In this document: positions 22,233-33,562 of the stretch, piece after piece
How the letters are laid out: every line of letters begins with the position of its first letter
Position numbering within the stretch: position 1 is the first letter of the stretch
Assembly: GCA_033725935.1 (NCBI GenBank)
Contig: MU867133.1
Coordinates: 87,558-151,557 of the forward strand
Direction: 5' to 3'
From: Cladorrhinum sp. PSN259
Lineage: Eukaryota; Ascomycota; Sordariomycetes; Sordariales; Podosporaceae
DNA: 64,000 nt
Program-made: the position numbers and the translations under genes
Notes under the pieces: generated by a model
What the model saw: only the letters and a program-made list of their open reading frames with translations
Told to the model about the DNA's origin: nothing
Database searches by the model: none

Positions 22233-24317
22233 ACATGACACCTCGTCACCTTGAAATCTCTGTGGCATCTGCGATCATCGGAAGAGGGAACAGAGGAGGG
22301 GGCGGCTACGTGTGTGTCATGTCCATGGTGTTGTCATGGTTTATCATGATTATTATGCATGATGGCTCTCACTTTTCAAGTTTGAAGTTTATTACACCAT
22401 TCGCTCGTGACACCTACCCAACTCGGTTCTTGTCAGTGTCAGTTCGGACGGTCAGTCTTACAGATGCGAGAAACGAGCCGCGCGGTGGTCTGTGTAGTTG
22501 AGTGTGTGTGAGTGCGGAATAATACTGCGTTGTAGTTAGGGTGGTGGTACAGTACATGCATGGAACGAGCTGGATGATGAATAATGAAAAAATGGTTGGA
22601 AAAGTGATAATAAGGAAAAGGAAGGATGCAGCAAAGGAAGGATGAGTGAGAACAGGTAGATTAGATACAAGAGGCGAAAAAAAAAGATAAAGACCAAAAA
22701 AATGATGGTTGCTTATTTATTTATTACTTTGCAGAATTACTTACTGCATAGTAAGTGGTGGTGGCGGTTGGTAAGCTTGCATGGGAGGCGAAAGAAGACA
22801 GAGAAAAAAAAGTTGTTCATCTGTTGTTTTTTCTTTGTTTGGTAATTAGTGAGTGGGGGAGGGATATTCAGGGGTTGTTTACTTTCTACAACACACATCA
22901 TCATCATCATGGATTCACCTTTCTTCAAGAGCTCGACCGAGTCTCATTCAATTGAAGAAAAAAACAAACAGTTCCAATAAATAGTTCGGTGCCGAGATCG
23001 CTGAATTTGTCGTCTACTATCATCATTCAGACAAAAGAAAAGAAAAAATTTACTGCGCCGCAAAGAGACATGAAAGCAATACCTCACAAATTGTATGTAG
23101 TGTACTCAGACCCCACCCCCCGACGACCTTAATATGCGTGATATAAAAAGACTATACTTTGGAGGTAGTGTAAAGTCCGAATGCGGGAAATGGTACGTAC
23201 GTGGGAGAAACTTGTTTTACGCCGCAGAGTTGCGTCGGTCCATTTGGTATCTTGTCTGCAAGTGAGCAAGCGAGTGAGGTTCTTTTTTTTTCTTTTCTTC
23301 TGCCATTTGCAAGGAGGCATTACCAGCTTAGAGGTGTGGGTGGTTAATGCATAGGAAATCTGGGTCGGATTTTAAGCCGGATTTTATGTTGTTGGTGGGA
23401 GGTTGCATATTGGTGGCCCGCCCTGGTCAAAATTTCTGTGAAGGTGTAGGAAGTGCGGATGGAGGTGCGGAGGGTAGGTGAGAAAGGAAGGAAGGAGGAG
23501 GAGGAGGAGGAGGACGGGGGCGAGTGGCGTCCAGTCCTCCCTCGAGTTGGAGAGAAATGTATATGTACTTGATCAATCTAACAGTGCGGGATGTATCTGG
23601 ATTCGATCCAGGTTGGCCCGGGGGGACACGACCGCCACGGATGGATGGCCGTGGAGATGTGGTCGGCCGCCGGGCTGGTCTTGGACCTACACACCACACC
23701 ACACATATTCATTCATCTATTTGGGCCATCTGAAAGAAACGAATTATCTGTTTTAACTGAATGCTGTTGGCTATCTGTGTGATATCGCCGGCCGCATTGG
23801 TCGTGGGCCAAGGTCATCACATCGAAGCTTACCATCACTGCTACGTGCCCATCGGATATGGGATTTCTTGTTTCGAGGGCTGACTCTACAGTACACTACC
23901 CGTTATTTTGTGCTGACTGTGAGAAGGATTCAAATAGCGGCATGTCTGTTAATCCGCGGCTCGTCACTTTTTTTTGATGTGATGGGAATCGGGGCCAAGG
24001 TTCAGAGAACCACGTTCAAAGGTTGTATTGTGTTAACTTGTTGTAGAAGTGATCTACAATGTATGTGCTTGCAGGAGTTGAGCCCCTTCCCCCAACTGAT
24101 CCACTGCTCAATGAGGGCATGTCATAGGGCCGTTAACAATCAAGACTTGGTGAGCCCTTGTTTACCCCCCTATTTTCCACAACTCTAGGTACTACAATCA
24201 TTTCCCGTGTCTAGAAACACAACCAGGCAGATATGATCCCAGAGGCAACCAACACGGTCCCTATCCCGACCAGACCGGCCCGTCTCACGGGCTCATATCA
24301 ACAACCCACGCTAAGCC

Positions 24318-24334
24318 CAGCCGTCTCGGCTGGA
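24318..24334. repeat. Perfect 7-bp stem, 3-base loop hairpin
   Basis: CCAGCCG-TCT-CGGCTGG forms a GC-rich hairpin in otherwise anonymous DNA. No poly-T follows directly, so it is not an obvious terminator. Confidence 0.5.
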
Positions 24335-24700
24335 CCAAAATAAAAATACGGTATTTGGCTATAAACCCCATCCGGTCTTTTGCGAAGTTGTGCCGACTCA
24401 TACCTTACATATACGCTGCGGCGCGGCTCTGTGCCGTTCGTTGATGGTCTGCCAGTGGCCCCCCACAGTCCCGCCAACCTCCTTGCTAACTAGCGGTGTC
24501 ATCCCTACGCCGCCGCCGCCCGATAGGTCCTTAAATCTCAACCTTGAATCCCGGGTGCGGCGCCAAAAGGTCCCCCGGGATGTTTGCGGCGCGGGATGCA
24601 GCACGACTTGCCTGATGCGCGGGGGCACATCATCTAGATGCACCGAGGCACAGTATACGGAATCACGGGGATGCGGCGTCGTTATCGATAGTCGGTGTTG

Positions 24701-24729
24701 AGCTGAGAACAAGCTGAGAACAAGCTGAG
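24701..24729. repeat. 11-bp direct tandem repeat, 2.6 copies
   Basis: The unit AGCTGAGAACA is repeated exactly twice, with a third partial copy (AGCTGAG). Confidence 0.85.
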
Positions 24730-25550
24730 TAACCGGTTCAATGTTTGGGGGCATAAAGTGGCAAATATCAGTATTCCTATCTCTGTCCATCTCAGATTTG
24801 GGGTCCAAAACAAGCGGCCGTTCTGTTTGGACAATGTTTGTTTTGTTTATTTGTTTAGTCAACACGTTCCCTCCCCCCTGGCCAGATCGAAATTCATCCG
24901 CGGACGTCATTGCCGGATGGGATACCCGGCTTAGGATACCAAAACGGATTCATAGGTAACTACCTACATCCACCATGCCTGTCAGTAACAAGGTAAAATC
25001 CGTAACGTAGCATCACTTTAACACACATAGATGCTGTCAGTCATACTGTAGGTCCAAAACTGACCGACAGGCACCACTACCCCTTGACCGGAAAAACTTT
25101 CTGCGCCGCACCGTCCCCGAGTCCCACATTCCTTCCCAACCGGCAGTATATCCCACACTCGGTCACCGAGCTTTTACTATGATGCCTATGGCTAGGTATC
25201 CCTTCCTTCACTCACACACACCTTGGCCTCACCTTATCGATATACATACACACAAACCAACTGCATCCCATCCTTCCGGTGGGGAGGATCAACAACCGCG
25301 GCAAGTAAGCATGTGAAATTTCTTACACTTGACAAGATGCTTAACTTGAATGCAAAATGTACTACTACTTACTTGTACAGAGTTTGGTTCGTAGGATCCA
25401 TCATGACAGCAGCAAGCAGCCAGGGTACACAAGTAAAAAAGACAAGGTACAGTATCTGCCGAGCGGCTGTTGGTTCATTCTTCCGATGTGTTCATGTTTG
25501 GGACTCTCGTAAAATAGACCAACCAACAAGCTTCAAAAATTTGCCGCGGG

Positions 25551-25551
<1 letters not shown>

Positions 25552-25592
<41 letters not shown>
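25552..25592. repeat. (TG)20 microsatellite
   Basis: A perfect dinucleotide tract of about 41 bases; probably length-polymorphic. Confidence 0.95.
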
Positions 25593-25596
<4 letters not shown>

Positions 25597-26012
25597 ACAC
25601 AGTACGTATGCCGTTGATGAACACGGATACTGTATCTTGCAAATCCGCTTTGAGTCCGTCCGTCCGAATGTTCTTTGTGGGGGCATAAGCCTGCATCCTT
25701 TGAGGTTTGTGGGATGCAAAGTCGGTATGCAATAAAAGGAGGAACAGTGAGTAATTAGTAGGGGTCTGAAGAAATGCATGTACTGGACTATGCTTATCGT
25801 ATGTAAGTCGCTAGACAAATGTTTATTAAAAAAAGAAAAGTCTGAATGAGGTAAACTTACTATGGACGTCCACTGGATTCCCAAAAAGGCGGTTCGGGGG
25901 CCACAAAGTCATCCTATCACCAAGGGATATAATCCCACAGACATTGTACCTGCACTAGTGTTGAGTTTAGTTTTATCACAACTCGCAATAAATGAATCAG
26001 GAGGTGCTCAGG

Positions 26013-26056
26013 TTTTTTTTTTTTTTAGGTTTTTTTTTTTTTTTTAAAAAAAAAAA
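26013..26056. repeat. T14 - T16 - A11 homopolymer block
   Basis: T14 (26013-26026), AGG, T16 (26030-26045) and A11 (26046-26056) abut directly, so T16/A11 can fold back or slip. It is seen directly; no role assigned. Confidence 0.9.
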
Positions 26057-26921
26057 CAGCCATTTCGTTAGACCTCAGTTCAAAGTAAACAAAGCACCCC
26101 CTGCCTGATCCCCACAAACCACCCGCTGTATTAGGCCTTCGCGACACTGAGCCAAGCAGATAAACAAAAGGTGCGACCAAAGGTTTCTCGTATATGTGGC
26201 AAGTAATCAATCGTAGAAGGAGAAAGGGAGGGTGCAGAAAGGGGGGAGATAACAAACGCTTTACCAGCAATATTTAACTTGGGACTTATCTAGACTTTCT
26301 CTGATGGGGAGCGAGAGACATACACCTACCTGTCCAGTAGCTACATCAATCAATAATATGCAACAATGCCTTTTGACTTAGTAAGAGCTAAATAATACAC
26401 CCAGAGTGTAGTGTCAACCCTGAAAATACCTTCCCTCCGCCAGAAGAAGAAAAGCCGGGGCGGGCACCTTGATAACCAGGACGGTATATGTATTACTTCC
26501 CGCACGGAAGTTCCCAACGAATACCAATACGCCCACACATACAAAGGAATCCATGTGTTGTGGCCTAGCGACGTAGCCACTGCTGGTTGCGGAGAAAAAA
26601 AAAAAAGCATCTTCTCCCACAGGGCTGAGGGGGTCTGCGAAAGCCTGAGGACCGACCCCCTGAGTTCGAATTGAGTTTGAATTAGTCAACGGCTACTAGG
26701 AGGTAATCGGGTAGCTTTTTGACTTTGGCAGCCAGTTAACTGGAATACTCACACAAAAACTACAGAGAACGAAACCATGGATATATTCATCTCAGACCCA
26801 AAAATGAAGATAAAAAACCCATCATATTCTATTTTGCCTCCAAACCAGGCAACAAGCTTGACGGAAACACTACCGGGGCGTCAATTATGCTAAATGGCGA
26901 TTAAAAGGCTAGGGTAAGAAA

Positions 26922-28814
26922 CTACTTCTTCTGCCTCTTAGCACTCTTGTCACTAACAGAGCTTAGCACACTTGCACTCCGTTTGTGCGATGCACCACCG
27001 CTGCTTCCCGGTCTCGTATCCCCCCCATCTGCCGCTTCGTCTTTATTTTTGTCATCTTCAGTTGCAATGGAATCTGCCTTGTCCATAGACGCCTTTTCTG
27101 CCCCCTCGCCATCACCAACCGGCTTAGGAGTCACCCCAGTACCCTCTTCCTCCTTAACCTTATCCTGCTGCTGCTCCTTATCCTGATCATTTTCCTTCTC
27201 CCCATCACTCTCACCACCACTCTTCTCCTTCTCGCCCGTCCCGTTAGTCTCAGGCGGGGGTGGCGGCACGATCCCTCTCGCCTTATCCCTCTCCGCCTTC
27301 TTGGCCTCTTCAACCTTGATCTCGGCATCAAGCCGGTCGCTAACCTTCCTTAGGTCAACGAGCGAAGTGACGGCGCTCCACAAGAGTTCGAATTGCGCTG
27401 TAACCTGAGCCGTAGGCATCACAAGTCGGGGCGGTATTCCAAGCTCGCTGAGCACATTAGTAATGCGCATCTGCTGCTGGCCGCTCTTGTGACTGTAAAG
27501 TTTGTTAATCTTTTCGTATCTGAACGTCGGCCCGCTGCCCAATCTGTCGTGCGTCGAAATGCCATAGACCTCCTCCTCCTGTTTCGTGAGCTTGCGGCGC
27601 TCGGGTTGCGGCGCGCCCTTCTTTTTGTTGGCGGCAGTGGTTGCGGTGGGAGTTGGCTCCGCAGGAGTAGCCGGAGTTCGAGCCTCAGAGTCGCGGTGGG
27701 CAGAGGCTGCAGAGGCCGCGATGCTTTCGCGTCGGTTAGGATGGGTTTCCGAGACGGCGCTGGCTGGTACTGCTGAGCTCGGGCTTGCAACATCTCCTGG
27801 GCCCATGGCCTGTTTGCGCTGCTTCTTGGCCTTGTCCGAGGACATGAGTGTTTGGAGAAGATTCTGGAGGCCCGCTGAGGTTTTGAAAGAGGTGATATCA
27901 GTTTCTGTAGCGGGGTAGTCCAGGCGGTTGTAGAGCTCTCTGCGCTCCTCGTTGAAACGCTCTGTTCGCGCAAGAATACGCTTAACCTCCAACAACAAGG
28001 ATTCCTCTTCCCGGGCTTCATCCTTGGACCGCGCCATGGTGTTGAGCGCAAACTGTTTTCGCTTCCTCTCTTGCTCGGGGTCGAAGGTGTTGATCAGTTC
28101 AAAAAGCTCATACTCCGGGCGTGTCATGTATTGCATCGGAGTCTGTACCGTCATCATCTTTGCTGAGATTTCGTAGTAACGTGCTTTCAGGTCCTCCATG
28201 GTCCTCGGTTTCCCGGCCGGCACAATAGCATTACTCCCATTTCCTTCGTTGGGCTGAAAGTCATATCGGTCCCATATTAGTGCCCATCGCAGGTCGAAAT
28301 CCTTGCACAACTCCAGTAAATAGTCTGTTTCCTCCTTGGTCCAAGTATTGCTCTGTAAGTTCGAGTCATACTGGTCGTCAGTATACTGCGGAATCTGAAC
28401 ATGAACATTGAATTTCGCAAACGCCGAGTCTTCGGGCTTCTCGACTTTTGTTACTCCATTCGATTCTGTCCCATTTTCGGCCGGTTGCGACTCGCCATCC
28501 GCTGGCGCACCATCCTCCGTCTTTCTCTTCCAATGTCTCAAAACAAGTGCGCCATTGTCACTTCTTGCCGAGTTCGTGAACGGTTTCAACGCCCATTTTG
28601 TAGCAGGTTTGCGACTCGCGAGGCGCCGCTTCTTGAAGAATGAGACTTCGGGTACGATCGCAATCGGGTTGTCGCCGCCTAGGTTTTGGACTTCGCGCGC
28701 AAGTCCCTTGAGGTTCGGTCTTATCGCACTCGACTTTTGTTTTTTAGATGGTCTCCCTACACCGGAGTTGTCCGAGGGGATGTTGAGGACATCGTGGACA
28801 TCGCGCGAGGTCAT
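26922..28814 (-). CDS. SWC4: SWR1/NuA4 complex subunit Swc4 (DMAP1 homologue)
   Basis: Single exon, 630 aa from the preferred ATG at 28814 (MTSRDVHDVLNIPSDN, the usual family N-terminus). An in-frame ATG at 28850 would add 12 residues. Order of features: SKKQKSSAIRPNLKGLAREVQNLGGDNPIAIVPEVSFFKKRRLAS and WALKPFTNSARSD; FNVHVQIPQYTDDQYDSNLQ; then the SANT-like domain (TWTKEETDYLLELCKDFDLRWALIWDRYDFQ, about 158-220); then a DMAP1-type region with KQEEEVYGISTHDRLGSGPTFRYEKINKLY. The acidic/Lys-rich C-terminal tail ends in KSAKRQKK. Swc4 is shared by SWR1 (H2A.Z deposition) and NuA4 (histone acetylation) and acts in the nucleus. It is divergent from the p24 gene. Confidence 0.93.
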   Translation of the reverse strand: MTSRDVHDVLNIPSDNSGVGRPSKKQKSSAIRPNLKGLAREVQNLGGDNPIAIVPEVSFFKKRRLASRKPATKWALKPFTNSARSDNGALVLRHWKRKTEDGAPADGESQPAENGTESNGVTKVEKPEDSAFAKFNVHVQIPQYTDDQYDSNLQSNTWTKEETDYLLELCKDFDLRWALIWDRYDFQPNEGNGSNAIVPAGKPRTMEDLKARYYEISAKMMTVQTPMQYMTRPEYELFELINTFDPEQERKRKQFALNTMARSKDEAREEESLLLEVKRILARTERFNEERRELYNRLDYPATETDITSFKTSAGLQNLLQTLMSSDKAKKQRKQAMGPGDVASPSSAVPASAVSETHPNRRESIAASAASAHRDSEARTPATPAEPTPTATTAANKKKGAPQPERRKLTKQEEEVYGISTHDRLGSGPTFRYEKINKLYSHKSGQQQMRITNVLSELGIPPRLVMPTAQVTAQFELLWSAVTSLVDLRKVSDRLDAEIKVEEAKKAERDKARGIVPPPPPETNGTGEKEKSGGESDGEKENDQDKEQQQDKVKEEEGTGVTPKPVGDGEGAEKASMDKADSIATEDDKNKDEAADGGDTRPGSSGGASHKRSASVLSSVSDKSAKRQKK

Positions 28815-29492
28815 GGTGGGTGGTGGGGTGGCCGATTGAGCTCGCGTCACGGATAACCCCCGTGCTGTACAACGAAGTGGGGATTGTTCCTCTACAAGTC
28901 GCAGCGTTCAATTGAACTCCCAGCCAGCATCTGCAGACCCTGACCAAAATAAATATCGTCGCCAGGTAATTCGGTAATTAAAAACAGGGGTATCGCTTTT
29001 GAATGATGAAATGAGCGGCCAGAGGGGTATCTTTTTGATGCAGAAGTCGTGATGGGGCATTATTTGGAGAAGCCTGAACGCGAAATTCTGGCACTGAACA
29101 CCGCCCAAAAATTGTTGCGCTTGGGCCAATTGTAAACCATTTCAGCACTCATGGTGGTGGGTGGCTTGCAGCTCTCCAAATTTTGACTGCCCGAGGGAAA
29201 CCTGAAAGCTCGTTTGACACGTGACTTGGCCCAGAACCCCTGGACCCAACTTTTCTGGCCTAACGTGGCAGCTTCCAAGCTTGACCGGGGTCGCGCTGTG
29301 TTTCCCAGCGTTCTGGAATCGAGATAGTTGTCGATTGGCCCTGTCGACCACGAGCAGCACCAACACCACCACCAGCGCGAAATCACCCCCATCGTCGCTG
29401 CCGTCGTCTCCGGCCGTCCACCCACCGCCCTCAATCAATTCGCCAAGTTAATAATCTTTTGATCAAATCGAAAAAGCACACAGTCAAAAAAG
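28815..29492. promoter_or_regulatory. Shared divergent promoter, SWC4 (-) / p24 (+)
   Basis: 678 bases separate the two start codons and must contain both promoters and leaders. No individual element was identified. Confidence 0.55.
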
Positions 29493-30286
29493 ATGAGGAG
29501 CTTCCTCCCCCTCCTATCCCTGGCCTCGCTGGCCCAGGCCCTCTACTTCTACATCGATGTCACGACGCCCAAGTGCTTCTACGAGGAACTCCCCAAGGAC
29601 ACCCTGGTAGTAGGCCACTACACCGCCGAGGAATGGGACGACCAACGACACGTCTGGGCCAAGCACGACGGCATCAGCATCTACATTTCGGTTGATGTAA
29701 GTCTTTACAACCCAACAACACTCTTTCCCCCTTGATCCTTAACTGACCCAATTCTCAAAAAAGGAAATCTTCGACAACGACCACCGCGTAGTCTCCCAGC
29801 GCGGCGGCGCCTCCGGAAAATTCACATTCACCGCCGCCGAAGCTGGCGACCACAAGATCTGCTTCACCCCTTCCTCAAACTCTGGCCGATCAAACTGGCT
29901 CTCCCTCAGCTCCCCCAACGGCGGGATCAAGCTCACCCTCGACATGGCCATCGGCGAGACCAGCGCGATCGAGTCCGGCGACAAGACCAAGATTCAGGAC
30001 CTCGCCACGCGCGTCAAGGACTTGAACGCCAGGTTGAACGATATCAGGAGGGAACAGGTTTTCCAGAGAGTATGTTTTTTTTCCTTTTTAAGCTTTCCCC
30101 TTCCAAGCTCACTGTACTAATGCTGTAAACAAAAAGGAACGCGAATCAGAATTCCGCGACCAATCCGAAAGCACAAACGCCCGCGTCGTCCGCTGGATCC
30201 TCATCCAGCTCACCGTCCTCGGAATCACCTGCGCCTGGCAGCTGTCCCACTTGCGCTCCTTCTTTATCAAGCAGAAGCTCACGTAG
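29493..30286 (+). CDS. p24/emp24-gp25L family cargo receptor
   Basis: Three exons, 29493-29696, 29764-30069 and 30137-30286, with introns of 67 and 67 nt, encode 219 aa. It has a signal peptide ([16 protein letters not shown]), then a GOLD domain ([25 protein letters not shown] ... HKICFTP) with the two conserved cysteines. A coiled coil (about 135-175, [22 protein letters not shown] and [14 protein letters not shown]) leads to one transmembrane helix ([16 protein letters not shown]). The short cytosolic tail ([13 protein letters not shown]) holds an FF pair for COPII export and a KxKxx dilysine signal for COPI retrieval. p24 proteins cycle between ER and Golgi and select cargo such as GPI-anchored proteins. 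Subfamily (Erp1/Erp5-like) is not certain. Confidence 0.92.
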
Positions 30287-32092
30287 AAAAAAAAACCCCC
30301 CTCCAATATTCTGCTTTTCCCCCCATTTTTTTTTTTTTTTTATAAAAAAAGACAAATCATTATAATCAATGTCAAAAAAGCAAAAAAGAAAAGAAGAAAA
30401 TGCGTTTTTTATTTATGGTCCACTCACGCACATACCGCTTAGACAGAGGTAGTGGTGGTGTGTGTAGATGTCGTTAAATGTGTTTTTTGTTACTCGTGAT
30501 GAATATCTGGTGTCTATGACAGAAAGCCAGGAGGACTCTTGGATGAGTTTTAAAACGGGAAGGAAGGAATGTTAACGAAATGGAAGGGAAAAGAGAGAGA
30601 AGTGTGGAGGAGAGTTATATACATTACCAGTTCAAATCATATAATATTTTCAACAACAAAAACAACCTGAGATTTCATTAATTTGTATGCCTAACGTAGT
30701 TTTCTCTTTTCCCCGTTTTGGCACACTACACAGGAAATTTGAGACTTTCAAGGGGGAGGGGGAGGACACAGAACAAAATATTTAAAATACTTTTTTCTTT
30801 TATTCTTTTGACTCCATAATATAAAACAAAGACAACACAAAAAAACAAAACATCACCAAGTTATATAGACAACCAACTAACTTCTAACTCCACACAATAA
30901 TGTCACTGTCCCCTCCCTCCTTTCTTTCCTCTTCTTCTTCCTCTTCTTCCTGTTTCCTTCCCCATTGCCCCCGCCCTATCTTGTCATCCCCTACGGCAGG
31001 TGCTCTCTTTTCTCCCCCTTGAAGGTCTTTTACTTCGCTCGGAAGCCCCTTCACACTCGCTTGCTTCTTGCTTGATTGCTTATTTTAACAACCACAAGAA
31101 CTCCATTTACACAAATTATAGACATGAATAAAAATCAAGGAAAACACCACAAAACTACAAACAAAGGAGAAGAGTTCGACAACGAAAGAACAAACAACCC
31201 AAAAAACAAAACACAACAATTAGGAAATAACCATTACAGAGTGAGAGAGAGAGAGAGAGAAAGACAAGAAAAAAATAATGCTATCCACCTCCCCTTATTT
31301 CCGACGCCAAAAGAGAAACGAAAACAGAAACACGTTTCAACATAACGGACCCAATGTGGGAGGGGCTTTGGCTAGTTGTAACTTGAATGGTGTAGTATGG
31401 GGAGGGCTGCGCCTAGCTTTTGAGAGAGATACTTTTTGCATTATGTCTCTGAGCCATGGGAAGAAAGGAAAAAAGAGACAGGAGAAGAAAATCAACATGA
31501 CTTGAACAAAAGTGTGGAGTTCTTTCCGTTCCATCCAGCCAAAATGTGTGTAGAAAAACAATGCCTGTTACGATGCCGTTCTTTTTTCTGTATGTTCTCA
31601 AGAGGGATGCTGATTATTAGAGTGAGTTATCTGTATGGGTAGTGTAAAAAAGAAAAAGAAAGCGCCCAAGTAGACGCCATTTCAAATATGTTTTTTTCTC
31701 CCGCCGGCCAGCCCATAATGAATTAACCCCTGCCACTTTCCCGTGGAGCTGCGAGCAGGTCGAAGGCCAGATAGCAAAGAAAAAAGTGATCGCAATCGAA
31801 ACCGGATTATCGTAATCGTAATGATGTCCAGGAAAGGCGCCAAATGTGCCGGAAACCGCTATGGAAAGAAACGTCCTCTACGTCCCATGCAAAAACTAAC
31901 AACGCAAGTTGCAGGCAGATCATATAGGACTTGTTCTCCTGGAAGCCCCTATATAGAACATGCCATTGCCCATTGCCGCATTACACGCTGTGATTGACTC
32001 GTCAGCTTGTGTCAGATGAAAGACTGGCGGTTGAGATAATCTACTTACGCAATGGGATGCCAGATCAACACGTAAAAAAATCATCAAGTTGT
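30287..32092. other. Convergent intergenic region (3' UTRs of p24 and casein kinase I)
   Basis: The two flanking genes converge on this stretch. It is AT-rich with A- and T-runs and a short GA repeat near 31241-31262. No gene recognised. Confidence 0.5.
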
Positions 32093-33562
32093 CTAACCGC
32101 AGCACAGAGTCTTCATGAACTTCTGGAAGCCTGTTGGCTGTGGCTGCTGTGGGCTACTCTGGGGTGCGGCCTGGTTGTTGAGAGCCGGAGAGTGTGTCAT
32201 GGGTCTCTGCGGCAGATTCTGGGTGCTGTTCTGGAATTGGGCCTGGGTCGAACCCGTCGGCGTTTGTGCCGATGGCATGTTGTAACCCCCGGCCGCCGGG
32301 CGTGAAGCCGCCAATCCGGGCGCGTTTGGCCGTCCGGGCTTCTGTTGCCTCTGGTTCGTCTGAGGCGGCAGGGGTGTTGCGGCGTTTAAACGCGCCATAG
32401 TAAGTTGAGGGGCCCTCGGGTCGTTCTGGTGGTGTGTGGTGGCTCCCCTGGAGTTCCCGTGAATCTCCATGGCCGAAGCCCCCGGCCGGACGTTTGGGTT
32501 GTGCAGAGCGCCCGGTCGGTCCCAGTCCCCCTTCTTGTCGGCCTTTCCAACCTTCATCCAATCGTACTCGCCATCGTCAACACCGCCGGCATCCTTGAGA
32601 GCCTGAGTGAAGAGCTCCCGGAGGTAGTCGTAATCGGGTGTGTCCTCGAAGCCCAGGTTGCGGACATAAGTGAGGTACTGGACGAACTGTTCGGGGAAGC
32701 CTTCGCAAAGCTCCTTGATGGGAGTCGTCTGCTTCTTCTCGCCAATCTTCTCGTACTTCTGCTTGTTAGTCGCAGCCTTGAGACCTTGCCAAGGGAGACC
32801 ACCCCGCAGGAAGTACATGAAAACATGGCCAAGAGCCTCGAGATCGTCTCTTCTCGACTGTTCCCTGCCGAGATGGGTGTTGATACTCATATAACGAGCA
32901 GTACCAGAGAGTGACTTGCGCTCACGGTAAGGAATGTGCTGCTTCGTCTTTGGGTCACGGTACTGCTTTGCCATACCGAAGTCCACAACGTGGATGACGT
33001 TGGCAGTCTTTGTGCCGGGTCTCCCGATCAAGAAGTTGTCTGGCTTGATATCGCGATAGATCAGATTCTTTTCGTGGATAGTTTGCACCCTTGACAGCAT
33101 CTGCTTGGCAACCATTACGGTCGTCTTCAAGGAGAATCTCCGGTTGCAGTGATCGAAGAGATCCTCGAGCGATGGTCCGAGCAAGTCGATGACCAGTATG
33201 TTGTGCAGGCCTTCCTGGCCGAAGTAGTATACGTTGGGAATGCCAGCTGCAGTTCGAAGTTAGCCATGCTCTCGCCAGAATGGGAAGGCGGTTGACTTAC
33301 GGCATCCAACAAGGATCTTGTATGTTCGGTACTCATCACGTAATTGAGGAGCATCGCTCTTTCTAGGCTCCTGGATTAAGGTATCGCGGTTAGCAATTGA
33401 CATTGTCGCGACTTTGCAACTGGATGAACGCACAAATTTGATGGCAACCTGTTGGTTGTTGAGGAGGTTTGTACCCTCGAAAATAACACCAAAAGAGCCC
33501 TCTCCAATCTTCTTCCCCACTCTATAATGCACTCCAACAACGTTGGAGGATGATGAGGCCAT
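32093..33562 (-). CDS. Casein kinase I, Yck1/2-type (palmitoylated, plasma-membrane form)
   Basis: Exons 33562-33434, 33370-33301 and 33246-32093, with introns of 63 and 54 nt, encode 450 aa. The kinase domain shows the glycine loop GEGSFG (20-25), VAIKF with the ATP lysine at 42, YRDIKPDN (catalytic Asp 132) and DFG (155-157). The CK1-specific variants are also present: [16 protein letters not shown] instead of APE, GGLPWQG and YDWMKV. A Pro/Gln/Asn-rich tail follows the kinase core (about 310 on). The C-terminus is KTLCCG, a cysteine pair like that which is palmitoylated in yeast Yck1/Yck2 and anchors them to the plasma membrane. This makes it the Yck class, not the Hrr25/clock CK1. Start at 33562; an upstream in-frame ATG (33580) would add MDGLPK. 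Intron 1 is in frame and stop-free. Confidence 0.93.

Larger units (their letters stand above)
21392..26921. other. 5.5-kb stretch without recognised gene, rich in simple repeats
   Basis: No coding frame on either strand resembles a family or has gene-like composition. The first kilobase should hold the 3' UTR of the fusion regulator (T-rich, with a CTGG tetranucleotide repeat near 21640-21663) and the end should hold the 3' UTR of SWC4. Microsatellites and hairpins are listed separately. A GGA-rich repeat lies near 23490-23515. Confidence 0.5.

Noticed and set aside
23590..23640. tRNA-like GATTCGATCC block
   Set aside because: No matching acceptor, D or anticodon stems can be drawn around it.
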